DNA of 45,267 nt. Origin: Methanobacteriota archaeon. GTDB taxonomy: Archaea; Thermoplasmatota; E2; JACPAO01; JAHWKR01. A program made the position numbers and the translations under genes. The notes beneath the pieces are model-generated. The model had not been told where the DNA came from. It did not search any database and saw only the letters and a program-made list of their open reading frames with translations. Every line of letters starts with the position of its first letter. Position 1 is the stretch's first letter. The stretch spans positions 1-45,267 of the forward strand of contig JAHWKR010000024.1 of the NCBI GenBank assembly GCA_019347805.1, written 5' to 3'. Of the stretch, positions 1-7,739 are shown piece by piece.

Positions 1-52
1 CCAGACCCCCCTCCCTCCGTTCTCCTTGGATTCGCCATCACTCCCACTCTCG

Positions 53-60
53 TTATATAG
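53..60 (+). promoter_or_regulatory. TATA box of the first secreted-protein gene
   Basis: TTATATAG lies 39 bp upstream of the ATG at 92. An archaeal transcript starting about 26 bp after the centre of this box would have a leader of roughly 9 nt. This is why the ATG at 92 is preferred over the in-frame ATG at 26, which would lie upstream of the promoter. Confidence 0.6.
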
Positions 61-91
61 CGTCCTCCAAGGGTCCCCCTCGGCAGTCGAG

Positions 92-2353
92 ATGGTCCGA
101 AGTCCCTCCGAACGGTCCGCACCGCGCTCCGACCGAGTCCCCGCGTTCCTCCTCGTCGCGATCCTCACCCTCGGTGTTCTCCTCGTCCTGCCGACCGGCG
201 CCGCCCAGGGCCCCGGAAGCGACACCCATCCGCCCCGTGACACCTCGCTCCTCGAAGGCGTGCAGAACGTCCAGACGCTCATCGAGGACCCGAAAGGCGA
301 CGAAGAGATCTTCTTCGGCGACGTGGCCGGGCCGGAGACGCCGTGGTCCGCATCGGGCGACATCCTCTCGCTCAGCGTCGCCGAGACCTCGACCCGGCTC
401 CTTTTTTCGCTCAAGCATCGCGGCTACGACAGCACCGCCTCCCAGACGTCGGAATACATGTTCGGCGCGGAACATAGCTGTCGCCTCTCGTTTTCTGTCG
501 ACGGGGACGTGAACACCACCTATCGGCTCGAGATCATCGGCGACCGCTTCCTCGACGGCGGCGACCTGCGCTACGGCGCCTCCGCCTCCGTCCGCTCCGT
601 CCTCGAAGAAGATGACGGCCGCACCCAGTACGCCTCCGACCACCTCGGGAACCCACCTGCCGCGCTCGTCGCGGGCGACCACCTGGAGGCCGTCTTCGAG
701 AAGACGTGGCTCTCCACCGGCAAACACGCATCCGCACCCGGCGAGGAGCGCGCGCCGCCGCAGGCGGGCACGGAACTGACAGGTTTCGACCTCTCCTGCA
801 CACGCCGCTTCGCCTTCATCGGCTACTCGGACGACATCGACAGCGAGAACGTGCAGCCCTACCGTATCATGGTCGCGAGCGCCAACGAGCACATCCGGCT
901 CCACCTCGACGGGGCGACACAGACGACCGACGCGACCGGTACCCCCATGGACGCCCTCACCGCGGTGCCCGGAAAGACGCGCACGGCCGTCGTCGGCATC
1001 GAGAACCTGCAGGCGCGCAAGATCATCGTCAATCTCACCACGCGCACCGACGACGGAGATGGCGGATCGCTGGACGGCTGGAAGATCACGCTCGTCCCGA
1101 CCCTCGAGGTGCGCGCCCGCAACCTCACCGAGGCACGTCTCGTCGTCGTCCCACCTGCCGACGCCGCGCACCGCAGCGGGGGCTGGTTGCACATCGACGC
1201 CCGCGTCCTCGGCCGCGACGCCGTCGCCACGCGCACCATCCGGCTCGTCGCGAACGCCCCCCTCGGCCCCGACAATGACATCCTCCACTTCCATCCCGCC
1301 CCCGCGGATTCCGGTTGCTTCCTCGGCTGCGACCGTGACCTCGTCGAGACCCCCGTGCGCCTTCTCGGCCCGTGGGGAGGCCGCTTCATCCTCAACCCGC
1401 TCGAAGACGACCCGCTCCATCCCGACGATGCGGGCGATGGCAGTCCGGTGCCGTTCCTGTCCGACTCGGACCTGTCCGGCGGTCTCGACATGCCTCTCGC
1501 CCAGCCGATCCGCTTCGACCCGGAACGGCCCATCACGGTCACCCTCGGCCTCTCCAGCAAGGTCCCACGCGACATCGACGTCGAGGTGCTGCTGTTCTCC
1601 GACGACGACATCTGGGTCGGCGGTGCCAAGGCAGAGACCGCGGTCGACGCGGCCCCGCAAGATGTGTCACTCGACATCCGTGTGCGCGAAGAGGCCCTCG
1701 ATGTCTGCTGCATGCTCTGGGCCCTTCTCCAGGTCCGGGAGACCGGTCCGGCCGCCATCATGGGCAACGCCTGGGTCGCACACGTCGGGTTGCACCCCGA
1801 CCGCTCACAGATCGCCCTCCCCCTTCTTGAGCACTTTGAACCGGAACTGCAGGTCACCGACGGCCGCGCCTTTCCCACCATCCAACTGGTCGGAAAACAG
1901 GACCCCGAGAGCTTCGTCAACCCCGGCAAACGCACCGTCTTCGACCTCCAGCTCGTCAACGAAGGCACCGAACGCGACGACCTCCAGGTCGACATCGACC
2001 TCAGCGACCCACGCTGGGCGGCACGGCTGGAACCCTGCTGCCGTTACCGGCTCGACCCAGGCGGCACGGCGCCCTTCTCGCTCATCCTGCAGGCGCCCGC
2101 CGACGCCGGAGAGGGCGAAGTGGTGATCGCCAACCTGAGCGCGAAAAGCCGCAACGACAGCGAGGTGCGCACCTCGATCTCGCTCCGCGCCATCGTCACC
2201 GACGGCATCGGCATCGAGGACGAGGACTACATCCCGTCGGAAGAGAGCGTCGAACCGCTCGACGAGACCCGGGAATCCCCCACGGTCCCGCCGGTCGCGC
2301 TCGCGATCGGCCTGGTCGCCATCGCCGCCATGCGGCGCCGGAGACTGCCTTAG
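92..2353 (+). CDS. Large secreted protein with C-terminal membrane anchor
   Basis: A 753-residue exported protein of unknown function. Residues about 17-38 form a signal peptide (hydrophobic FLLVAILTLGVLLVLP after an Arg-containing N-terminus, cut near AAQ). The last 20 residues are a hydrophobic segment followed by RRRR, the arrangement of archaeal C-terminally anchored surface proteins. Around residues 600-700 there is an Ig-like stretch (VNPGKRTVFDLQLVNEGT, then DPGGTAPFSL) typical of NEW3/CARDB-like domains that occur in cell-surface proteins. Cysteine pairs (CCM, CCR) suggest disulfides outside the cell. The start at 92 is chosen from the TATA box at 53-60. The stop is 1 bp from the stop of the convergent SET gene. 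No enzymatic motif was seen; a surface or adhesion role is only a guess. Confidence 0.85.
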   Translation: MVRSPSERSAPRSDRVPAFLLVAILTLGVLLVLPTGAAQGPGSDTHPPRDTSLLEGVQNVQTLIEDPKGDEEIFFGDVAGPETPWSASGDILSLSVAETSTRLLFSLKHRGYDSTASQTSEYMFGAEHSCRLSFSVDGDVNTTYRLEIIGDRFLDGGDLRYGASASVRSVLEEDDGRTQYASDHLGNPPAALVAGDHLEAVFEKTWLSTGKHASAPGEERAPPQAGTELTGFDLSCTRRFAFIGYSDDIDSENVQPYRIMVASANEHIRLHLDGATQTTDATGTPMDALTAVPGKTRTAVVGIENLQARKIIVNLTTRTDDGDGGSLDGWKITLVPTLEVRARNLTEARLVVVPPADAAHRSGGWLHIDARVLGRDAVATRTIRLVANAPLGPDNDILHFHPAPADSGCFLGCDRDLVETPVRLLGPWGGRFILNPLEDDPLHPDDAGDGSPVPFLSDSDLSGGLDMPLAQPIRFDPERPITVTLGLSSKVPRDIDVEVLLFSDDDIWVGGAKAETAVDAAPQDVSLDIRVREEALDVCCMLWALLQVRETGPAAIMGNAWVAHVGLHPDRSQIALPLLEHFEPELQVTDGRAFPTIQLVGKQDPESFVNPGKRTVFDLQLVNEGTERDDLQVDIDLSDPRWAARLEPCCRYRLDPGGTAPFSLILQAPADAGEGEVVIANLSAKSRNDSEVRTSISLRAIVTDGIGIEDEDYIPSEESVEPLDETRESPTVPPVALAIGLVAIAAMRRRRLP

Positions 2354-2354
2354 C

Positions 2355-2960
2355 TCAGGAACGCGCCCGCTTGCGCTTGGTCCGCTTCGCGCTCGACTTG
2401 CGCGCCGTCTTCGGACGCTTCGCGCCCTTGCCGCGCTTGGCCGTGCGCGACGCCTTCGAGCCGGACGTGCGCTTCGCCTTGCGCTCCCGCTCGCGCTGGT
2501 TCAGCACCCGCTTGAGGGCCCCCGCCGAGCTCGCCCCGACGATGTAGCCACGGCACTTGGCGGTCCCGCAGCGGCAAGGCCGGTCCTCGAAACCGTCGAG
2601 CGGGAAATTGTAGTCGTAGACCACCTCGTCGCCCGCCTTTATGCTCTTGCGCGCGACGAGCCAGATATGGCCCCGGGCGATCTCCGTCTCCGTGTTCGGG
2701 TCGCACGAATGGTTCGCATAGCGTGCGATGCTGCCGTTCTTCGCCCCATCGACGTCATAGCGGCTGTTGAGGTCGAAGAGATAGATGCGGCCGGCCGCCT
2801 CCTGCCGCTCGTAGCGCCGTTCGGCCTCCGCCTTCGTCACCTTCTCGCCAGTGTACTCGATGATCCGCTCGCCCTTCGCGATGTCACGCGTCGCCACCAG
2901 GCCACGGCCTTCGATCGGGGACGTGCGCACGCGCACCGGAGGTTTTGAGTCCTGGACCAT
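2355..2960 (-). CDS. SET-domain protein lysine methyltransferase with basic tail
   Basis: Predicted S-adenosylmethionine-dependent protein lysine methyltransferase of 201 residues. The SET fold is clear: GRGL at 18-21, RYANHSCDPN at 80-89 (the pseudoknot with the SAM-binding NHS), and YDYNF at 115-119 carrying the catalytic Tyr. A post-SET zinc cluster follows with C129, C131 and C136. Residues from about 150 to the end are almost wholly Lys/Arg/Ser/Ala, like the C-terminal tail of histone H1, which suggests binding to nucleic acid. The ATG at 2960 is chosen; an upstream TTG at 3041 would add 27 residues and cannot be excluded. Archaeal SET proteins are known to methylate chromatin proteins in Methanosarcina; the substrate here is unknown. 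The gene is divergent from bolA. Confidence 0.85.
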   Translation of the reverse strand: MVQDSKPPVRVRTSPIEGRGLVATRDIAKGERIIEYTGEKVTKAEAERRYERQEAAGRIYLFDLNSRYDVDGAKNGSIARYANHSCDPNTETEIARGHIWLVARKSIKAGDEVVYDYNFPLDGFEDRPCRCGTAKCRGYIVGASSAGALKRVLNQRERERKAKRTSGSKASRTAKRGKGAKRPKTARKSSAKRTKRKRARS

Positions 2961-3098
2961 CTTCCTACCCGTCGGGTCGCCGAAGCGAGCCTGCCATTTG
3001 ACGTTGATGGTCTCCCCTTGTAAGTCGGCCGGTATGTGCAAGAAGAACAGGGCGGGGCGGCCGATGGGTCCAAGTAGCCGTTGCCGTCATCACCCATC

Positions 3099-3362
3099 AT
3101 GGTCGAGGCGAGCTTCATCATCGGTCTTGTCCACAAGGCGCTCCCCGAAGCGGAAGTGCATCCGGAGGACATGACCGGTACCGGTGACCATTGGCATGTC
3201 GTCGTCGTCGACCCCTCGTTCGAGGGGCTGCGGACGTTCAAGCGACAGCGTGTCGTGATGGAGCCGTTCAAGGCCTACATCGCGAGCGACGTGGTGCATG
3301 CCCTCGACCTCGTCACGCTCACCCCCGACGAGTTTGCCGCAAGGCAAAAAGTGGAGACCTGA
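3099..3362 (+). CDS. bolA: BolA-family protein
   Basis: An 87-residue BolA/IbaG-like protein. The family signature is the class II KH-like fold with GDHWHVVVVDPSFEG (residues about 29-43) followed by a basic helix and a second helix near AYIASDVVHALDLVTLTP. BolA proteins partner CGFS monothiol glutaredoxins by sharing a [2Fe-2S] cluster, and the next gene, 41 bp downstream on the same strand, is exactly such a glutaredoxin. The His in DHWH is a plausible cluster ligand. The ATG at 3099 gives the usual family length; a TTG 18 bp upstream is less likely. BolA is common in proteobacteria and eukaryotes and unusual in archaea, so lateral acquisition of the pair is plausible. Confidence 0.85.
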   Translation: MVEASFIIGLVHKALPEAEVHPEDMTGTGDHWHVVVVDPSFEGLRTFKRQRVVMEPFKAYIASDVVHALDLVTLTPDEFAARQKVET

Positions 3363-3403
3363 AGCCACCGTAGGCCCACCCGTCGGCCCTCTGGAGGAAC
3401 ACG

Positions 3404-3772
3404 ATGACACTACCGATCGCGCAAGGCCCCGAAGGCCAAGAGACGCCCGCACTGGACCCCGAGCTCAAGCTGAAGCTCGACCGCCTCGTGCAAGAGAACG
3501 ACCTGGTCCTCTTCATGAAGGGCAACCCGGACGCGCCGCAATGCGGCTTCAGCGCGCGCGCCGCCGAGGTCTACAAGGCCATCGGCCGGCCGTTCGAGTT
3601 CGTCAATGTCCTCGAGCAGCCGGACATGATGCAATACATCCGCGCCGTCGCCGAGTGGGCCGACTGGCCGACCCTGCCCCAATGTTGGGTCAAGGGCGAA
3701 CTCATCGGCGGATCCGACGTCGCCCTCGAGATGTACCAGAACGGCGAACTCCAGGCGATGCTCGACGAGTAG
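3404..3772 (+). CDS. grxD: Monothiol CGFS glutaredoxin
   Basis: A 122-residue Grx4/GrxD-type monothiol glutaredoxin. Diagnostic features are VLFMKGNPDAPQCGFS (Lys for glutathione, CGFS active site at about 47-50), then WPTLPQCWVKGELIGGSD, which holds the cis-Pro region and the GG(S/C)D glutathione loop. Such proteins bind a glutathione-ligated [2Fe-2S] cluster and deliver it, usually with BolA, rather than reduce disulfides. GGAGG sits 6 nt before the ATG, one of the few textbook ribosome sites in this window, which fits translation from a bolA-grx bicistronic mRNA. About 20 bp beyond the stop is a pyrimidine-rich stretch with T runs that may end transcription. Confidence 0.92.
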   Translation: MTLPIAQGPEGQETPALDPELKLKLDRLVQENDLVLFMKGNPDAPQCGFSARAAEVYKAIGRPFEFVNVLEQPDMMQYIRAVAEWADWPTLPQCWVKGELIGGSDVALEMYQNGELQAMLDE

Positions 3773-3831
3773 GCGCCCGGCCGTCCTTCCCAGGGCTTTC
3801 GTCTTTTCCCCCTCTTGCTTCTTTCCGTCCG

Positions 3832-4860
3832 CTAATCCCGGCCCGGCGGTGCCTCGGCGGCACGCCGCAGCCGATCCATGACCGCACGACCCAACCCCGA
3901 TTCCTCGACCCCCTCCACGAGGATGCGGTCATAACCGGAGTCGTCGGCAGTCCGCAGATGGCCATAGAGGGACGCCGCGATGGTCGCCGGGTCCCGGTCG
4001 GTGCCGAGGAGATAGACGTCCGGCCCCATCATCTGTGCCTCCTCGGTCACCAGGAACGCGACGCGCTTGCCTTCGGCGCTGAGCCGCCGCCGCGCCTCCT
4101 TGAGCGCGCGATGGCGTTCGGCCGGGGGGCCGCCGACGATCTCGAGCGGGACGTCCGGCGCGTAGTGGCGATACTTGAGGCCGGGACTCTCAGGGGGTGC
4201 GCCGCCGCCCACATGTTCCCCGACCGCGGGCAGGTGCTCCAGAAGCATCTCGCGTGTCACGGCGCCATGGCGCAGGATGACCGGCGGGTCACGCCGCACG
4301 TCCAGGACGGTCGATTCCAGTCCCACCTGGCACGGGCCACCATCGAGGATGCCGTCGATATGACCCGCAAGATCGCGTGCGACATGGGCGGCGCGCGTCG
4401 GGCTGGGACGCCCCGAACGGTTCGCGGACGGCGCGGCGAGCGGCCGCTCGACGAGCCGGATGAGCGCCAAGGCGACGGGGTGCGCCGGCATGCGGATGGC
4501 GACCCCGGGCAGCCCGGCGGTGACGATGTCCGGCACGCGCTGTCCTCGCTCCATGACCAGGGTCAACGGGCCCGGCCAGAACCGTTCCATGAGCGCTTCG
4601 GCTGCTGTGGGGACCTCCCGCACGAGATGGTCGACCCAGGCGCGGCGGCCGACATGGAGGATGACCGGATTGTCCGCCGGGCGGCCCTTGGCGGAGAACA
4701 CGCGCGCCACCGCTTTTTCTGAAGTGCCGTCGGCACCCAGCCCATAGACGGTCTCGGTGGGGAACGCTACGATTCCGCCCTGCCGCAACACCTCCGCGGC
4801 CTCGGCCAAGACCGCCACATCGGGGTGCGTGGCGTCGGTCTGCCAGGTGCGCGTGCGCAT
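3832..4860 (-). CDS. sua5: Threonylcarbamoyl-AMP synthase (Sua5)
   Basis: A 342-residue enzyme making threonylcarbamoyl-AMP from Thr, bicarbonate and ATP, the first step of the universal t6A37 modification of tRNAs that read ANN codons. The YrdC domain (residues about 10-200) shows GGIVAFPTETVYGLGADG, the SAKGRPADNP nucleotide site, and LAAPSANRSGRPSPT. A Sua5 C-terminal domain follows after the linker SPGLKYRHYAPD, the conserved flap motif. Length matches two-domain Sua5 rather than single-domain TsaC. ATG 4860 is chosen because the family begins about 20 residues before the AEVLRQGG helix; in-frame ATGs at 4875 and 4929 would add unconserved residues. Confidence 0.93.
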   Translation of the reverse strand: MRTRTWQTDATHPDVAVLAEAAEVLRQGGIVAFPTETVYGLGADGTSEKAVARVFSAKGRPADNPVILHVGRRAWVDHLVREVPTAAEALMERFWPGPLTLVMERGQRVPDIVTAGLPGVAIRMPAHPVALALIRLVERPLAAPSANRSGRPSPTRAAHVARDLAGHIDGILDGGPCQVGLESTVLDVRRDPPVILRHGAVTREMLLEHLPAVGEHVGGGAPPESPGLKYRHYAPDVPLEIVGGPPAERHRALKEARRRLSAEGKRVAFLVTEEAQMMGPDVYLLGTDRDPATIAASLYGHLRTADDSGYDRILVEGVEESGLGRAVMDRLRRAAEAPPGRD

Positions 4861-4946
4861 GGGCTCCTGTTCCATGTCCGGTCTTCCTGGTCCCCTGGGA
4901 CCCGACGGTCGAGCGGACCGCCTGTCCATAACCGTTCGGGCGCGTC

Positions 4947-5399
4947 CTAGTCGGACGGCTTGAGGAGCCGCTGCGCGCGGCTGAAGGAACGGGTCCTGAG
5001 ATCGGCCGTGCGCTTTTCGGCCAAGACCTCGGCGACCACGGTGACGAGCTCCTCGGCGTTGAAGGGCTTGGTCAGGAAATGGTCGACACGGGCGCGGTTG
5101 ATGGCCTCGGCAGCGATCTCCAGGTCCGAGTAACCGGTCACCAGGATGGCGCGGACATCGGGGTGGATGCGGCGCACCCCCTCGATGACCTCGACACCGG
5201 AAGCCCCCGGCATGCTGTAGTCGGCGACGATCAGGTCGACCTCGAGCGGCACCCGGATGGTGAGTGGATCGTTGGCGATGTAGAGCGTCATGCGATCCGG
5301 CCCGAGGGTCTCGAGGATCCGCACCATCGTGTCGGTCATCTCCTCGTCATCATCGACGATGAGCACATGGTTCATCTGGAGGGTGCGGGGGACGGACAT
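4947..5399 (-). CDS. Single-domain response regulator
   Basis: A 150-residue CheY-like receiver. The acidic pocket D16/D17, phosphoacceptor D60 (in VADYSMPG), T88 (LVTG) and K111 (FLTKPF) are all present, so it should accept a phosphoryl group from a histidine kinase. No output domain follows; there is only a basic tail of about 25 residues. No kinase lies nearby, so it is an orphan, probably acting by protein-protein contact. The start is placed at ATG 5399 because the A/T-rich box CCTATTTCTATG about 30 bp upstream would give a near-leaderless mRNA. An internal ATG at 5375 would also keep the whole domain. It is divergent from the aminotransferase at 5544. Confidence 0.88.
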   Translation of the reverse strand: MSVPRTLQMNHVLIVDDDEEMTDTMVRILETLGPDRMTLYIANDPLTIRVPLEVDLIVADYSMPGASGVEVIEGVRRIHPDVRAILVTGYSDLEIAAEAINRARVDHFLTKPFNAEELVTVVAEVLAEKRTADLRTRSFSRAQRLLKPSD

Positions 5400-5543
5400 G
5401 CCAGCGCTCCCGGTTCTCTGGCGTTGACATAGAAATAGGTTATGGGCGGCCCCGTTGGGCCGATATGCGAAGCGACCGCTCGTCCGATCACCGAGCGGCG
5501 GTTTTCCGCGCGCCATTTAAGGAGCCGGCGCCTGCGCGGCCCG

Positions 5544-6716
5544 ATGCCCGACCTCGAGGACGTCACCTTCCTGCTCCCCGGCCCCGTCAAGCTCCACCCC
5601 CGCGTCCTCCGGGCCCTCTCGTTGCCCTCCATGCCGCACCGGAGCCCCGAGTTCACCGCCGCGTTGGGTCACCTCACCGAGGGGCTCAAGGAGGTCTTCG
5701 GGACCTTCCAGGACGTCACCGTCCTTTCCGGGTCCGGCACCGCCGGGATGGAAGCGGCCGTCGGCTCGCTGGTCAAGAAAGGCGACCGGGTCGTGGCGCT
5801 CTCGAACGGCAAGTTCGGCGAGCGCATGGCCGACATCTCCGCCCTCCACGGCGATGCGGTGCGCGTCACCGCACCCTGGGGACAAGGCTTCGACCTCGGC
5901 GAAGTGGAACGGGCGCTCAAGGGCGGCGAGACCAAGGCGCTCACGTTCGTGTTGAACGAGACCTCGACCGGCGTCATGAACCAGGGCAAGGAGATCGCCT
6001 GGCTCGCACGCGAGCACGGGGCGCTCGTCATCATGGACGCCGTCACCGCCGTCGGTAGTGTACCTGTCCCGGTCGACGAATGGGGCGTCGACGTCTGCAT
6101 CGTCGGCTCCCAAAAATGTCTCGCCGCGCCCCCAGGCTTGGCGTTCCTCTCCGTGTCCGAAGAGGCCTACTCCCGGCTGCACCGGTTCTCCTATTATCTC
6201 GACCTCAAGAAGCACATCGACAAGACCCGCGCCGGCAGCACCCCATTCACCCCCGCCGTGCCCCTTTATCTTGCAGCGACCGAAGCGATCCGCATCGCGC
6301 TCGAAGAAGGGCTGGATGCGCGCTACGAACGCACCCGCCGCATGGCCGACGCGACCCGCGCCGCCGCCACCGCCCTCGGACTCGAGCTCTACGCCGCCGA
6401 AGACGTACGGAGCGACACCGTCACCGCCATCCGCTATCCCGATGTCCCTGACGCCGAGAAAGCGATCCGCGGCCGCATGAAAGACGCGCACGGTGTGCTC
6501 GTCGCCGGAGGACAGGACGAGGTGAAGGGCCGCATCTTCCGCATCGGCCACATGGCGAACGCCCGCCCCGAGGAACTGGCAGGCTGCTTCCACGCGCTCG
6601 AATCATGCCTCATCGAAGCCGGTCATGATTTTGTCCCTGGAGCGGGGACGGGAGCACTCGTCCGCGCCTTCTCCCGCGCACCCGATGCGGCGGTCGCGAG
6701 CGGTCGGAGCGCCTAA
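5544..6716 (+). CDS. Class V aminotransferase (alanine-glyoxylate / serine-pyruvate type)
   Basis: A 390-residue fold-type I PLP enzyme. The N-terminal LLPGPVKLHP, the phosphate-binding SGSGTAGMEA (62-71), D165 in VIMDAVTAVGS that contacts the PLP nitrogen, and the Schiff-base K191 in IVGSQKCLAAPPGL all match the AGXT/SgaA/PucG group. Members transfer amino groups from Ala, Ser or Asp to glyoxylate or pyruvate; in archaea they have been linked to Ser/Gly interconversion. The exact substrate cannot be read from sequence. ATG 5544 is chosen: CCATTTAAGG at 5513-5522 is a TATA-like box about 26 bp upstream, so the longer reading frame from 5442 is untranslated leader. It stands alone between divergent and convergent neighbours. 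Confidence 0.88.
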   Translation: MPDLEDVTFLLPGPVKLHPRVLRALSLPSMPHRSPEFTAALGHLTEGLKEVFGTFQDVTVLSGSGTAGMEAAVGSLVKKGDRVVALSNGKFGERMADISALHGDAVRVTAPWGQGFDLGEVERALKGGETKALTFVLNETSTGVMNQGKEIAWLAREHGALVIMDAVTAVGSVPVPVDEWGVDVCIVGSQKCLAAPPGLAFLSVSEEAYSRLHRFSYYLDLKKHIDKTRAGSTPFTPAVPLYLAATEAIRIALEEGLDARYERTRRMADATRAAATALGLELYAAEDVRSDTVTAIRYPDVPDAEKAIRGRMKDAHGVLVAGGQDEVKGRIFRIGHMANARPEELAGCFHALESCLIEAGHDFVPGAGTGALVRAFSRAPDAAVASGRSA

Positions 6717-6791
6717 GCACCTCCCTCTGGCGATCGGCCTGTCCGATCGAGATCTCCCTGCGATCCGGACGTCCGTAAGTCCTATTTTTGC

Positions 6792-7700
6792 TCAGAGCGG
6801 GAAGAGGTCGCCATCGACACCGGCCCACAGGAAACCTCCGCGACCCCGTCCGGCATGGTCGAGCAATGTGGCGCTCCAGGTGCCGGTGCCGGTCCCGTCC
6901 GTGAAGGCGGAGCACCCGCTCGACGTAGCGACGAAGGTCGTGTCGCGCAGGGTGCAGGTGCGGCCATCTGGGGACGAAAGGCGATAGGTGGCAAGGTCGG
7001 ACGCCGTGCGGAGGATGGCCGTCGGGCCGTATTGCATGTCGACCGTGGTGCCGGCGCCCCGTCGTACGCTCATGCCGAGCGCGCGCGCCTCTCCGCCCCC
7101 TTCGAGGTCCTCTTCGGTGACGAGGAACGTGCTGGTGCCCTCGCGGAAGCCGAGCGAATCGGGTGTGACGACATCTTTGGCGACGACCCAGGCGCGGGCG
7201 TAATGGTCGGTGACGTCGCGCACCGCCACGAGGAACCGCATCTTTTCGAGCGCAGCGGGCTCGGCGAAGCGCATCCATGAGCGCTCCCAGAAGCAGGTCG
7301 AGCCGGGTCCAGCGATGCGGCCGTTCTCCACGTCGACGGCGCCGACGACCGGGACCGTCCAGTGCACGGCTTCGCCGCCCGTACGCTCCGCCTGGTGCTG
7401 AACGCTGCGGTGCGAGAAGATCCGGCCGTCGCTCGTCGCGGTCCAGTCGTCCATCACCATGGCGCCGTGGGCGCCGTCCTGTGTACAGGCGCGTCGGTCG
7501 AGACCGACCTGAAGCACTTTCGTGCCAGCCGGGAACACCGCTTCGCCCTGTTTCCAAGAAGACTCCTTGGCACCGCCCTCCTCTTCCCAGAGGACGGTGA
7601 GCTGGGGCATCGTCGTCGCCGCCGTCGGTGTCGGGGCGAGGGCGGTGAGGGCCATGGCGAGGAGGGCGAGCACGACGGCGCGCCGGAGAGACACCTGCAC
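6792..7700 (-). CDS. Secreted protein of unknown function
   Basis: A 302-residue protein, not recognised. It opens with a signal peptide (RRAVVLALLAMALTALAPTPTA, cut near AAT) and has no C-terminal hydrophobic anchor, so it should be released. Five cysteines in the mature part suggest disulfides. The start is GTG; a weak A/T box (CCTACAT) about 30 bp upstream fits a leaderless message. It begins 39 bp after the adenylosuccinate lyase gene on the same strand, so read-through from purB is also possible. No motif of a known enzyme was seen. Confidence 0.75.
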   Translation of the reverse strand: MQVSLRRAVVLALLAMALTALAPTPTAATTMPQLTVLWEEEGGAKESSWKQGEAVFPAGTKVLQVGLDRRACTQDGAHGAMVMDDWTATSDGRIFSHRSVQHQAERTGGEAVHWTVPVVGAVDVENGRIAGPGSTCFWERSWMRFAEPAALEKMRFLVAVRDVTDHYARAWVVAKDVVTPDSLGFREGTSTFLVTEEDLEGGGEARALGMSVRRGAGTTVDMQYGPTAILRTASDLATYRLSSPDGRTCTLRDTTFVATSSGCSAFTDGTGTGTWSATLLDHAGRGRGGFLWAGVDGDLFPL

Positions 7701-7739
7701 GATCGGCGCGAGCGATGTCCTTCCTGATGTAGGTTGGCC

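Noticed and set aside
53..1660. Long minus-strand frame opposite the first secreted-protein gene
   Set aside because: High GC makes antisense frames stay open. Its protein is Arg/Val/Gly/Asp-rich without any fold signal, and the plus-strand gene has a signal peptide, anchor and promoter.
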